Below, in pieces: positions 35,157-44,104 of a stretch of 64,000 bases of DNA (positions are counted from its first letter, which is position 1; each line of letters opens with the position of its first letter). Below the pieces are notes generated by a model that was not told where the DNA came from, did no database searches, and saw only the letters and a program-made list of their open reading frames with translations. The translations under genes were made by a program, and so were the position numbers. Source of the DNA: Scleromatobacter sp038243995. GTDB lineage: Bacteria; Pseudomonadota; Gammaproteobacteria; Burkholderiales; Burkholderiaceae_C. Location of the stretch: NCBI GenBank assembly GCA_038243995.1, contig JBBRTV010000001.1, positions 62,001 to 126,000 on the forward strand, written 5' to 3'.

Positions 35157-36044
35157 TCAGGGCATCACGCCAGCGGCGCATTCGGCGTTCGCGCGCAGCA
35201 GCGCGACGATGTCGGTCGACGTGGCCGTGCGCGCGCCGAGCGCGTGCATCTCCTCGAAGAACGCGGCATGCTGTGCTTCGAAACCGCCGACGGGGCTCAT
35301 GCAGTCGGTGAGCAGCACGATGCGTTCCGGACGACCGCCGGGCAGGTTGGCGGCGATGTGCCCGGCTGTCGCGCGCACGCAGTGGCTGCTGGCTTCGCCC
35401 GCGACGAGCAGCAGGTCGGCGCGGTCCAGCTCGACGAGGAGTTCGCTGTTGAGCTGCGTGTGCGGATCGTCGGCGTCGGGCACTTCGGCCTGGATCGCGC
35501 TGTAGTGCTCCGTCCACGGGTTCTCGCCCTTGGTGATCTTGCGCACGCCGCGTTGCCGGGCCGCTTCCCAGGCGTTGTACGCCGCCCGAACGTCGGCGTG
35601 GACATCGTGGCCCCAGGTGCCGATCTCGCAATGCACGGGCCACACCATCAACGTGTAGCGACCGCGCGTCTCGAGCTGGTCGAGATAGTGGAGCGTGCGC
35701 GGCAGCGCGGCGGGATCGCGCGGCAGGAAGACGCCGGCGCGAACCTGCGACGCCGCGATGGCGGTGAAAGGCGCGACGGCCTCGCCGCCAGCGCGCTGCC
35801 AGAAGGTGGGGTGGGCGATGTCGACATGGTGGTGGGAATCGAGCGTGACGGTGATCGCGGCCAGCCCGGTGCCGCCAGCGCGGATCAGGGCCGCGGTGCG
35901 CTGCATGTCGGCATGCGCGCCGGCGACCGGCAGGGCGGGGGCGACGGCCTGGCCCGTCAGCGGGTCGACGGGGCGGTAGCTTGCCGGAACGTCGCAGAAG
36001 TCGTTCTGCGGGTCGATGATCAGGAGCTGAATGGCTTGCTTCAT
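35157..36044 (-). CDS. pncA: Nicotinamidase / cysteine hydrolase
   Basis: A 295-residue isochorismatase-like hydrolase from ATG 36044. Catalytic triad positions are visible: Asp in LLIIDPQNDF (Asp11), Lys in RKITKGENPWTEHY, Cys in GEASSHCVRAT; metal-site His residues lie in VTLDSHHHVDIAHP. Hydrolysing nicotinamide to nicotinate is the first step of the salvage route formed with the downstream pncB, nadE and nadM. It is longer than E. coli PncA (about 210), with extra segments around residues 20-45 and the middle. First gene of the operon, behind a sigma-70-like promoter overlapped by an NrtR-type operator. Confidence 0.88.
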   Translation of the reverse strand: MKQAIQLLIIDPQNDFCDVPASYRPVDPLTGQAVAPALPVAGAHADMQRTAALIRAGGTGLAAITVTLDSHHHVDIAHPTFWQRAGGEAVAPFTAIAASQVRAGVFLPRDPAALPRTLHYLDQLETRGRYTLMVWPVHCEIGTWGHDVHADVRAAYNAWEAARQRGVRKITKGENPWTEHYSAIQAEVPDADDPHTQLNSELLVELDRADLLLVAGEASSHCVRATAGHIAANLPGGRPERIVLLTDCMSPVGGFEAQHAAFFEEMHALGARTATSTDIVALLRANAECAAGVMP

Positions 36045-36083
36045 GACGGGTACTCTCTTTTCGTCGTCTTTGTCGGTGAATGC

Positions 36084-36112
36084 AGTATAACTATTAAAGT
36101 TGTTCTGTACAA
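36084..36112 (-). promoter_or_regulatory. Predicted sigma-70 promoter of the pncA operon
   Basis: On the minus strand TTGTAC (36107-36112) and TATACT (36084-36089) are separated by 17 bp. Local AT-richness contrasts with the surroundings. The -35 lies inside the candidate NrtR operator, which fits repression by occlusion. The pncA start codon is about 40 nt downstream. Confidence 0.6.
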
Positions 36113-36113
36113 C
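36099..36113 (+). promoter_or_regulatory. Candidate NrtR operator 3 (pncA promoter)
   Basis: GTTGTTCTGTACAAC, an inverted repeat GTTGT-N5-ACAAC that extends to AGTTGT/ACAACT. Same sequence as in front of nrtR with three or fewer differences per copy in each half. Position over the -35 element of the pncA operon. Confidence 0.7.
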
Positions 36114-36260
36114 TAACATTGGCCTCTCGCTGGACCGTTCGGCATCGTGGCGCTGTGTTGCCCGCTGCGCCAGCGCTTCGACATGTCGCGCAAGTTCCGG
36201 CGAACAGGTCGCCTGCATGGGACGCCTCCCGCGCTCCCGTCCTTGCAACGCGGAATCGGT

Positions 36261-36284
36261 TATCCTATCCTCCACCACAGGATA
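36261..36284 (+). promoter_or_regulatory. Candidate metal-regulator operator
   Basis: TATCCTATCCT followed after 7 nt by AGGATA: an inverted repeat TATCCT-N7-AGGATA with a partly duplicated left arm, 19 nt upstream of the CsoR/RcnR-family gene. Autoregulation by the encoded repressor is the usual arrangement. Confidence 0.5.
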
Positions 36285-36302
36285 TTTTCCGGAGCCGACG
36301 CC

Positions 36303-36566
36303 ATGTCCGTCCACCCGTCCCACCCCGACGTCATCAAGCGCCTGAAGCGCGCCGAAGGCCACCTGCGCAGCATCATCGTCATGCTGGAAGAGGGCCGCGA
36401 GTGCCTCGAGATCGCGCAGCAGATGCAGGCGGTCGAGAGCGCGGTCGGCAATGCCAAGAAGACGCTGGTGCACGACCATATCGACCACTGCCTGGAGCAC
36501 GCGGTCGAGGGCGGCGGCGCGCGCGATGCCATCCGCGAATTCAAGGCGATCACGAAGTACCTCTGA
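36303..36566 (+). CDS. CsoR/RcnR-family metal-sensing repressor
   Basis: An 87-residue all-helical protein from ATG 36303 (MSVHPSHPDVIKRL). Metal-ligand positions: Cys34, His59 and Cys63, plus His4/His7 at the N-terminus and His57/His62. The C-H-C spacing matches CsoR and the nickel sensor InrS; E. coli RcnR has His at the last position. With the RcnA-like exporter immediately downstream (2 nt), nickel/cobalt sensing is the likeliest role. It de-represses the exporter when metal binds. Preceded by an inverted-repeat operator candidate. Confidence 0.88.
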   Translation: MSVHPSHPDVIKRLKRAEGHLRSIIVMLEEGRECLEIAQQMQAVESAVGNAKKTLVHDHIDHCLEHAVEGGGARDAIREFKAITKYL

Positions 36567-36568
36567 CC

Positions 36569-37480
36569 ATGACCGACTTCACCACCCTCCTGCAGCAGGG
36601 CAACGCCTGGCTGTTCGTCCCGAGCGCGATCCTGCTGGGCGCGCTGCACGGCCTCGAACCCGGCCATTCAAAGACGATGATGGCCGCCTTCATCATCGCG
36701 GTGCGCGGCACCTTGACGCAGGCGGTGCTGCTGGGGCTCGCGGCGACGCTGTCGCACACCGCGATCGTCTGGCTCATCGCGCTCGGCGGCATGTACTTCG
36801 GCCAGCGCTGGAGCGCCGAGGCGAGCGAACCTTACCTGCAGATCGTCTCGGCGGTGATGATCGTCGGCGTCGCCGCGTGGATGCTGTGGCGCACCTCGCA
36901 GGACAAGGCGGCGTGTTTCCACGACCACGCCAGCGGCGGCGGGCATGACCATGACCATGGGCACGCAGGCGAGGCCGCGGCGCACGTCCACGGCCCTGCC
37001 TGCTCGCAGGGTCACGATCATGCGCATTCCGCGGTATCGGGGCCTGCTCCCGGCGTCGCGGATCGCGCGCGTCTGGACGCCGTCTCAGCCGCTGCCGGGG
37101 ATTCCCACGCCCGCGCCCACGCCGAAGACATCCGGAGCCGCTTCGCCGACCGCCAGGTCACGACCGCGCAGATCGTGATGTTCGGGCTCACCGGCGGACT
37201 GATTCCCTGCCCGGCGTCGATCACCGTGCTGCTGCTGTGCCTGCAACTGAAGAAGATCGCGCTCGGCGCCACGCTGGTGCTGGGTTTCAGCATCGGGCTC
37301 GCGATCACGATGGTCGCCTCGGGCGTGGTCGCCGCGCTCAGCGTCCGGCACTTGTCCAAGCACCTCGGCGACTCGAGGCGCTTCAGCGAACTGGCGCGCA
37401 AGGCGCCGTACTTCTCGGGTGCGCTGATCCTGCTGGTCGGGCTCTACGTCGGCTACCAGGGCGTCCACGCGCTCCTGTAG
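36569..37480 (+). CDS. rcnA: RcnA-like nickel/cobalt efflux protein
   Basis: A 303-residue NiCoT-superfamily exporter from ATG 36569, 2 nt after the regulator. Helix I-II signature HGLEPGHSKTMMAAF, a cytoplasmic His-rich loop (HDHASGGGHDHDHGH and further His, about 117-155) and the second signature GGLIPCPASITVLLL are all typical of RcnA. Six helices can be traced. It removes excess Ni2+/Co2+ from the cytoplasm. A longer frame upstream overlaps the regulator gene and is rejected. Confidence 0.92.
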   Translation: MTDFTTLLQQGNAWLFVPSAILLGALHGLEPGHSKTMMAAFIIAVRGTLTQAVLLGLAATLSHTAIVWLIALGGMYFGQRWSAEASEPYLQIVSAVMIVGVAAWMLWRTSQDKAACFHDHASGGGHDHDHGHAGEAAAHVHGPACSQGHDHAHSAVSGPAPGVADRARLDAVSAAAGDSHARAHAEDIRSRFADRQVTTAQIVMFGLTGGLIPCPASITVLLLCLQLKKIALGATLVLGFSIGLAITMVASGVVAALSVRHLSKHLGDSRRFSELARKAPYFSGALILLVGLYVGYQGVHALL

Positions 37481-37559
37481 CGGGCGCGAACCGGGTGTCG
37501 CGCCGGGGAGGCGCCCGCGTGTCCGGGCGCGCAAGCGCGCAGGCGCGACAGTCCGCCGC

Positions 37560-38561
37560 TCAGAACCTGAGCGACAGCCCGACGCTGGATTGCGTGTCGG
37601 AGATCGCCGTCGTGCCGCGCGTGACCGAGACGTCGACCTGGATCGACGTCGTCGTCTGGTAGCTCGCGCCGGCGCGCACGGTGGCGCTCGTGTTGTCGAT
37701 GATGTTGTTGGGTGTCAGCTTCTCGCCGGCGACCTCGAGGAAGCTGCGCCAGCGCGCCTCCTTCTTCGGATCCACCGTGCTGGCCTGCAGGCCGGCGATG
37801 TAGTGCTCGAAGAAGGTGCCGCCGCCGCGCTGGACCCCCGGGGTCAGGCCGAGGGTCAGGTCGTCCAGGCTGTCCCACTGGGCCGACAGGCGCAGCGAGC
37901 GCCGCACCGCCGAGGCGCGCGCGGCCGGGGCGCCGGCGAGGACGTCGGCGCTGGCCGTCCACGACAAGGACGACAGTACGGGCGCGGGGATGCGATCCTG
38001 CGCACCCCAGCGCGCGCCGACCGCGACGGCGGCCGGATTGACGGCGCGCGGCACGACGGGGGCCAGCGGGTCGCGCGTGGGGGCGTTGGGATCGGGCAGG
38101 CCGTCGGCATGCAATTCGACGGACTGGCCGTCGACGATCTGCAACTGCGCGGCCGGCGCCGAAACGCTGGCCCGTTCGACGCGGATCGGCCGCGCGGCGA
38201 CGCTGGTCGGCGTGGGCAGCGTGGGGGCGATGAACGGCACCTGGGCCGGGCGGTTCGCATCGCCGACGACGGCGCGCGAGCTGTCGAAGCGCGGCGCCAG
38301 GATCAGCGTGGTGGCCTTGCCGAGTTGCCGCGCCGTCAGGCCGGGGACGTCGGTCGCCGCCACGGCGGCGTCGGCCACGTCTGTAGAGACGACGTCGACT
38401 TCGTCCAGCGGGTCGACCCACTCGTCCGCGCGAGCCGCGCCGGCGCAGAACGCGCACAGCGCCGCGAGCGCGACCGCTGTCGCCGACGCGCGGCGACGGC
38501 CGGGCGGGTGCTCGCGCAGCGGGGCGTGCGGCGGGGGGAAGCAGTCGAGGGGCGGGCGCAT
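37560..38561 (-). CDS. Exported protein, barrel-like, paralogue of the next gene
   Basis: A 333-residue protein from ATG 38561 with a long Pro/Arg-rich n-region and hydrophobic core ending AARADEW. The C-terminal half has alternating strands (VRRSLRLSAQWDSLDDLTLGL, ARWRSFLEVAGEKLT, ATVRAGASYQTTTSIQVDV) and ends VGLSLRF with terminal Phe, typical of outer-membrane barrels. The neighbour at 38836-39717 shares start and end style (TPGVQ vs MPGVTV; TSIQVDVSVTRG vs ASTQVDVALTHG). Function unknown. Convergent with rcnA. Confidence 0.7.
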   Translation of the reverse strand: MRPPLDCFPPPHAPLREHPPGRRRASATAVALAALCAFCAGAARADEWVDPLDEVDVVSTDVADAAVAATDVPGLTARQLGKATTLILAPRFDSSRAVVGDANRPAQVPFIAPTLPTPTSVAARPIRVERASVSAPAAQLQIVDGQSVELHADGLPDPNAPTRDPLAPVVPRAVNPAAVAVGARWGAQDRIPAPVLSSLSWTASADVLAGAPAARASAVRRSLRLSAQWDSLDDLTLGLTPGVQRGGGTFFEHYIAGLQASTVDPKKEARWRSFLEVAGEKLTPNNIIDNTSATVRAGASYQTTTSIQVDVSVTRGTTAISDTQSSVGLSLRF

Positions 38562-38835
38562 GGGAAGACTATTCGGAGCCCGGAGCGATTCGAGGCGGGT
38601 GGAGGCCTGGTCGACCGGTGGTATCAACCGAAGGTTAGTCAACTCGGCCGCATGCAGGGGCAACTTTTCAATTGTCACAAGGTCGTGGCCGGGCCATCGG
38701 TGCAACAGGAGACGAACTCGGTCGCTGATCCTGCGCCGGTTGTCTGCACGAGGGAGGATTTTCGAGGGCGGCGGTGCGAACAAGTTCCCTCGCTGCAACG
38801 AGCGCTGACGCCGCTGCGCCAGGCTGCACAGTCGA

Positions 38836-39717
38836 CTAGAAGCTCGCCGAGACGCCGACGCCGGCCTGGAACGTCGGTGCCGCTGGCGTCAGGCCGTGCG
38901 TCAGCGCGACGTCGACCTGGGTCGAGGCGTTCGCAAGGAACGTGACGCCCGCGTCGAGGGTCGTGGAAATGCCGCGCCCCGGCACGCCGGTGAGGCGATC
39001 GCGGGCGAGGTCGACGAACGTGCGCCATTGCGGCGTCCAGCTCCTGCCCAGCGTGACGGCGAGCGTGCCGTTGGCGAGGGGCCGCCCCTGCGCGTCGAGG
39101 TCGACGGTGACGCCGGGCATCAGGCCGAGCGAGAAGCCGTTCGGCAGCGCCCATTCGGCGCTCAGGTGGACCGCTGGCCTCAGCGCGGCCGTCCGGGCGG
39201 GAGCGCTGCTGGTGGCGGGTTGCACGTCGGCCATCCACGCGACGCAGGGCACGTGCGAATCGGCATCGCCGCGCAGTACGCGCAGGCGGGCACCGAACGA
39301 GAGTTCGCCGGGTGCGGCGCCATGCTGGAGCGGATCGGCGGCGGCGTCGGCTGCGGCGGTCGCGCGCGCGGCGATGGCCGTCGGGCGACCGTCGAGCGCA
39401 GCGCCAGTACCGCGCTGCCAGGATCCGGACTGCGACGTCGCGGCGGCGTTCGCCTGCAGCGCCTGGACGACGGCACGCTCGGACTCGATCACGCGGTCGA
39501 GCAGGCGCCGTCCGGCGGCAACGATCCCGCGCTGGTCCGCGGGCAGGATCGGCGCGACGTTCAGATCGTCGGCCGCCGCGCGCGCCGGCGCCGCCCCGGC
39601 CAGGAAGGCGACCGCGATGGCCAGGCGCACCGTCGATCCCGTCGTCGCGCGCGGCCGGGCACGAACACCGCCGCACGGGCGGGCGTTCGGTCGACAGGAA
39701 GGACAGGGTGCGCGCAT
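38836..39717 (-). CDS. Exported protein, barrel-like, tandem paralogue
   Basis: A 293-residue protein. ATG 39717 is kept, rather than GTG 39630 right before the hydrophobic core, because the extended N-terminus (MRAPCPSCRPNARP) resembles that of the downstream paralogue (MRPPLDCFPPPHAP). A signal sequence ends near PARAADD. C-terminal strands SAEWALPNGFSLGLMPGV, WRTFVDLARDRLTG and STQVDVALTHGLTP end in GVGVSASF. Probably an outer-membrane protein from a local duplication; 274 nt separate the two. Function unknown. Confidence 0.68.
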   Translation of the reverse strand: MRAPCPSCRPNARPCGGVRARPRATTGSTVRLAIAVAFLAGAAPARAAADDLNVAPILPADQRGIVAAGRRLLDRVIESERAVVQALQANAAATSQSGSWQRGTGAALDGRPTAIAARATAAADAAADPLQHGAAPGELSFGARLRVLRGDADSHVPCVAWMADVQPATSSAPARTAALRPAVHLSAEWALPNGFSLGLMPGVTVDLDAQGRPLANGTLAVTLGRSWTPQWRTFVDLARDRLTGVPGRGISTTLDAGVTFLANASTQVDVALTHGLTPAAPTFQAGVGVSASF

Positions 39718-39881
39718 GCGAGGCCGGTTGGGTACTGGGCGAAGTCGGCCGCCGCGGAGATTCCGCCCGGATCGTCTTCGGCAATGCCCCGATTCTTCCG
39801 GAACGCGCGTCCCGGCATCGGTGCAGGAACCGGTGCTTTGTCCTGCTGTTCGCGCCCCGGCGGCCGCCCGGATGCCCGTGC

Positions 39882-41528
39882 TCAGCCGATCGCCTTGTCC
39901 ACGATCGCCTGCGCCTCGTCGATCAGGCGCTTCAAGTGCGACTCGCCCTGGAAACTTTCGGCGTAGATCTTGTAGATGTCCTCGGTGCCCGAAGGGCGCG
40001 CCGCGAACCAGCCGCTCTTCGAGCTGACGCGGATACCGCCGATCGGTGCATCGTTGCCCGGGGCCCGGCCGATCACTTCGGTGATCGGTTCGCCGGCCAG
40101 TTCCCGGGTCAGGACGGCATCGGGCGCCAGTGCGGCGAGCTTCTTCTTCTGCACCGCGTTCGCCGGCGCCTCGACGCGGTCGGCGGCGGGGCGGCCGAGC
40201 TCCTTCGTCATCTCATCGAACAATGCGCCCGGGTCGCGCCCGGTCGCCGCCGTGATCTCGGCGGAGAGCAGCGCCAGCGTCATGCCGTCCTTGTCGGTCG
40301 TCCACGTCGAGCCGTCGCGGCGCAGGAACGACGCCCCGGCGCTCTCCTCCCCGCCGAAGCCCAGCGAGCCGTCGGCGAGGCCGGCGGCGAACCACTTGAA
40401 TCCGACCGGCATCTCGACCAGGCGCCGGTCGAGCCGCCGCGCGACGAGATCGATCATGCGGGTCGTGACCACCGTCTTGCCGACCGCCGCCTGCGCGCTC
40501 CACTGGGGGCGGTGGCGGAACAGATAGTCGACGGCGACCGCGAGGTAGTCGTTGGGCGGCAGCAGGCCGGTGCCCCGCGTGACGATGCCGTGGCGGTCGT
40601 GGTCGGTATCGCAGGCGAACGCGACGTCGAAGCGGTCTTTCAGGTCGACGAGGCGCTGCATCGCCCACGGCGACGACGGATCCATGCGGATCTTGCCGTC
40701 CCGGTCCAGCGTCATGAAGCCGAAGGTCGGATCGACGACGTCGCTGACGACGGTGAGATCGAGTCGGTACTGCTCGGCGATGCGCGACCAGTAATGCACG
40801 CCGGCGCCGCCGAGCGGATCGACGCCGAGGTGGATCTTGGAGTCGCGGATCACGGCCATGTCGACGGCGTTGCCGATGTCGTCGACATACCGGCCCAGGT
40901 AGTCGTGGCGATGCGTCGTGGGGGCGCGCAAGGCCTGCGCGAGCGTCACGCGCCGAACGCCCGCGAGTCGGCGTTCGAGGAAGGCGTTGGCAGCGTCCTG
41001 CACGCTGCGGGTGATGTCGTCGCCCGCGGGCCCGCCGTGGGTCGGGTTGTACTTGAAGCCGCCGTTGTCGGGCGGGTTGTGCGAGGGCGTCACGACAATG
41101 CCGTCCGCCAGCTTCGCAGTGCGACCGCGGTTGTGCGCGACGATCGCGTGCGAGATCGCGGGCGTGGGCGTGTACTCGTCGTCCTGAGCCAGCATCACGT
41201 CGACGCCGTTCGCCGCGAGCACCTCGAGCGCACTCGACAGCGCGGGCTGCGACAACGCGTGCGTGTCGATGCCGATGAACAGCGGGCCGTCGATTCCCTG
41301 CGCGGCGCGATGGTCGCAGATCGCCTGCGTGATCGCCAGCACGTGGTGCTCGTTGAACGAATTCTCGAAGGCGTTGCCGCGATGGCCCGAGGTGCCGAAA
41401 GCGACGCGCTGCGCGGCCTCCGCCGGATCTGGAATGCCGGTGTAGAAGGCGCTGACGAGCCGCGGAATGTCGACGAGCGACGAACGCGGCGCGGGCTGGC
41501 CGGCGAGGGGCGATATCTGCTGGGACAT
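39882..41528 (-). CDS. pgm: Phosphoglucomutase (alpha-D-glucose-1-phosphate specific)
   Basis: A 548-residue alpha-phosphohexomutase of the E. coli Pgm type. GTSGHRG (45-51), phosphoserine loop TPSHNP with Ser149, metal loop in DTDHDRHG and sugar loop GGEESAG are all present. It interconverts glucose-1-phosphate and glucose-6-phosphate, linking glycogen/envelope precursors to the zwf-gnd genes just downstream in coordinate but upstream in transcription order (zwf ends 90 nt before it on the same strand). Confidence 0.95.
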   Translation of the reverse strand: MSQQISPLAGQPAPRSSLVDIPRLVSAFYTGIPDPAEAAQRVAFGTSGHRGNAFENSFNEHHVLAITQAICDHRAAQGIDGPLFIGIDTHALSQPALSSALEVLAANGVDVMLAQDDEYTPTPAISHAIVAHNRGRTAKLADGIVVTPSHNPPDNGGFKYNPTHGGPAGDDITRSVQDAANAFLERRLAGVRRVTLAQALRAPTTHRHDYLGRYVDDIGNAVDMAVIRDSKIHLGVDPLGGAGVHYWSRIAEQYRLDLTVVSDVVDPTFGFMTLDRDGKIRMDPSSPWAMQRLVDLKDRFDVAFACDTDHDRHGIVTRGTGLLPPNDYLAVAVDYLFRHRPQWSAQAAVGKTVVTTRMIDLVARRLDRRLVEMPVGFKWFAAGLADGSLGFGGEESAGASFLRRDGSTWTTDKDGMTLALLSAEITAATGRDPGALFDEMTKELGRPAADRVEAPANAVQKKKLAALAPDAVLTRELAGEPITEVIGRAPGNDAPIGGIRVSSKSGWFAARPSGTEDIYKIYAESFQGESHLKRLIDEAQAIVDKAIG

Positions 41529-41618
41529 GGGCGTCTTTCACGGACAAGCCGGGCCGCCTTCGGCGGATCGGCGTGGGGGGCGGGCTGACTTGTTGCGGGC
41601 TGCGGCTGGAGTGGCCCG

Positions 41619-43085
41619 TCAGGGGACATGCGCGCCGGCGCCGGCGGGCGTCGCCGGTCGGGCAGGGGCGCAGCCGCCGTCGGGCGTCGGCGCATGCCAG
41701 CCGCCGTCGGCCGCGATCAGCACGTCGGCCTGCGGCGGTCCCCAGGTGCCGACCGCGTAGGTCACGACCGCGGGCGGCGCGCTCAACACCGGGTCGACCG
41801 CCGACCACGCCGCCTCGACCGCCTGGAAGCTCGTGAAGAGCGAGGCGTCGCCGGCCATCGCGTCGCCGAGCAGGCGGTCGTAAGGCGCCTGCTGGCCATC
41901 GGTGTCTTCGCACAGGAAGAGTTCCTGCTGCGTGCCGACGAACATCTTGCCGGGCTCCTTGATGCGCGCCGCGATCGCGATGGAGGCGGATGGCTGGAGC
42001 CGAAACCGCAGGTAGTTCGCGCGACCGCCCGCGGGCCCGGAATCCTCGAACAGGTTCTGCGACGGCCACTTCAGCTGCACCTGTACTTCCACCGCGGTGT
42101 CCGGGAGGTGCTTGCCCGCCCGCAGGTACCAGGGAACGCCTTGCCAGCGCGGGGTGTCGACGAACAGGCGCAGGGCGCAGTAGGTCTCCACGTCGGAGTC
42201 CGGGGCCACGTCCTTCTCCTGGCGGTAGCCGGCGTACTGCCCGCGCACCAGGTCGCCCTTGTCCAGCGGGCGCATGGCCTTGAAGACGTCCGCCTTCGCC
42301 TGCTGGACGAGCGCGAAGTGCCGCCCCGCGGGCGGCTCCATCGCGAGCAGCGCGACGATCTGGAACAAGTGGTTCTCGACGACGTCGCGCAAGGCGCCCG
42401 CCGTCTCGTAGAAACTGCCGCGCTCGCCGACGCCGAAGCTTTCGGACATCGTCATCTGCACGCTCGCCACGTGGTCGCGGCACCAGATCGGCTCGAGGAA
42501 CGAGTTCGCGAAGCGGAAGTACAGGAGGTTCATGATCGCCTCCTTGCCGAGATAGTGGTCGATGCGGAAGATCGCGTCTTCCGGGAACACCGAACGCGCC
42601 ACGGCGTCGAGTTCCCGCGCGGAAGCGAGGTCGCGGCCGAAGGGCTTCTCCACGATCACCCGGGCGTCCTTCGCGAGACCGGCCTTGCCCAGGTTCGTGA
42701 TGACGGTCTCGAAGAGCGCCGGCGGCACCGCGAGGTAGTGCGCCGGGCGCTTCGCGTCGCCCAGCGCCTGCTTCAGCGCCTCGAAGGTCTCGGGTCGCCC
42801 GTAGTCGCCGCTGACGTAGGTGATCGCGTTCGCGAGCCGGTCGAAAGCGGCGGCATCGACGAGCCCCCCCGCATTCCCGATGCTGTCGCGGACGCGGCCC
42901 TGCACTTCGGCAGCGGTCAGCGGCCGGCCGGCGACGCCCACGACCCGGGGTACCAGTTCCCCGCGCCGCGCCATGGCGTACAGGGCGGGAAAGATCTGCT
43001 TGCGGGCCAGGTCGCCGGTGAAGCCGAAGAGCACCAGCGCATCGGACTGCGCGGCGTCGTGGCGGGCCGAGGTGTGGTCGACCAT
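41619..43085 (-). CDS. zwf: Glucose-6-phosphate 1-dehydrogenase
   Basis: A 488-residue enzyme started at ATG 43085, 5 nt after the gnd stop. Coenzyme motif GFTGDLARKQ (21-30), substrate/catalytic RIDHYLGKE (174-182) and EKPFGRDL (146-153) are complete. It oxidises glucose-6-phosphate to 6-phosphogluconolactone. The order gnd-zwf-pgm on the minus strand forms an apparent operon; no 6-phosphogluconolactonase gene is visible in the window. Confidence 0.95.
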   Translation of the reverse strand: MVDHTSARHDAAQSDALVLFGFTGDLARKQIFPALYAMARRGELVPRVVGVAGRPLTAAEVQGRVRDSIGNAGGLVDAAAFDRLANAITYVSGDYGRPETFEALKQALGDAKRPAHYLAVPPALFETVITNLGKAGLAKDARVIVEKPFGRDLASARELDAVARSVFPEDAIFRIDHYLGKEAIMNLLYFRFANSFLEPIWCRDHVASVQMTMSESFGVGERGSFYETAGALRDVVENHLFQIVALLAMEPPAGRHFALVQQAKADVFKAMRPLDKGDLVRGQYAGYRQEKDVAPDSDVETYCALRLFVDTPRWQGVPWYLRAGKHLPDTAVEVQVQLKWPSQNLFEDSGPAGGRANYLRFRLQPSASIAIAARIKEPGKMFVGTQQELFLCEDTDGQQAPYDRLLGDAMAGDASLFTSFQAVEAAWSAVDPVLSAPPAVVTYAVGTWGPPQADVLIAADGGWHAPTPDGGCAPARPATPAGAGAHVP

Positions 43086-43090
43086 CGGCG

Positions 43091-44104
43091 TCAGGCCTTC
43101 TTCTCGACGTGCCCGCCGAACTCGTGGCGCATCGCCGACAGGATCTGGTTGGCGAACTTGCCTTCGCCGCGCGACGAGAAGCGGTCGTACAGCGCCGCGC
43201 TCAACACGTGGGTGGGTACGGATTCGTCGATCGCCGCCTGGATGGTCCAGCGGCCTTCGCCGGAGTCCGACACCTGGCCGCCATAGCCCTGGAGTTCGGG
43301 ATCGGCCAGCAGCGCCTTGGCCGTGAGGTCGAGCAGCCAGGAGCCGACGACGCTGCCGCGGCGCCACACCTCGGCGATGTCCGGCAGGTTCATCTCGTAC
43401 TGGTAGAACTCGGGCTCGCGCAGCGGCGTGGTCTCGGCGTCGTGCACCTGTGCCTGCTTGCCGACGTTGGCGTGGCGCAGGATGTTGAAGCCCTCGGCGA
43501 ACGCGGCCATCATTCCGTACTCGATGCCGTTGTGGATCATCTTGACGAAGTGCCCGGCGCCGTTCGGCCCGCAGTGCAGGTAGCCCTGCTCCGCGCTCGT
43601 GGGCGCGCCCGTGCGGCCCGGCGTGCGCGGGGCGTCGCCGGCGCCCGGGGCCAGCGAGCGGAAGATCGGTTCGAGGTGCGCGAAGACGCCGTCCTCGGCC
43701 CCCACCATCAGGCAGTAGCCGCGGTCCTGGCCCGCGATGCCCCCGCTGGTGCCGCAGTCGACGTAGTGCAGACCGGCATCGGCGAGCTTCCTGGCGCGCA
43801 GGATGTCGTCGCGGTAGTAGGAATTGCCGCCATCGATGACGATGTCGTCCGCCTCGAGCAGCGGGACGAGCTCGTCGAGCACGGCGTCGACCGCGGCTGC
43901 CGGCACCATCAGCCACACCGCGCGCGGCTTGCTCATCCTGGCGACCAGCGCCGCGTAGGTGGCGACGCCGATGGCGCCATCCTGCGCCATCTTCGCGAGG
44001 GTCTCGGGGTGCACGTTCTGCACGACGCACTCGTGTCCGTTGCTCATCAGGCGGCGCGCCATGCTGGCGCCCATCCGACCCATGCCGATCATTCCGAGTT
44101 GCAC
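43091..44104 (-). CDS. gnd: 6-phosphogluconate dehydrogenase, decarboxylating (short type)
   Basis: A 337-residue protein from GTG 44104 (MQLGMIGMGRMGASMARRL). Rossmann GMGRMG, substrate loop GTSGGIAGQDRGYCLMVG and catalytic HFVKMIHNGIEYGMM are present. At 337 residues it is the short form (YqeC/GntZ type, often NAD-linked), not the 470-residue E. coli Gnd. It yields ribulose-5-phosphate, CO2 and NAD(P)H. First gene of the gnd-zwf-pgm group, divergent from phosphoketolase. Confidence 0.93.
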   Translation of the reverse strand: MQLGMIGMGRMGASMARRLMSNGHECVVQNVHPETLAKMAQDGAIGVATYAALVARMSKPRAVWLMVPAAAVDAVLDELVPLLEADDIVIDGGNSYYRDDILRARKLADAGLHYVDCGTSGGIAGQDRGYCLMVGAEDGVFAHLEPIFRSLAPGAGDAPRTPGRTGAPTSAEQGYLHCGPNGAGHFVKMIHNGIEYGMMAAFAEGFNILRHANVGKQAQVHDAETTPLREPEFYQYEMNLPDIAEVWRRGSVVGSWLLDLTAKALLADPELQGYGGQVSDSGEGRWTIQAAIDESVPTHVLSAALYDRFSSRGEGKFANQILSAMRHEFGGHVEKKA

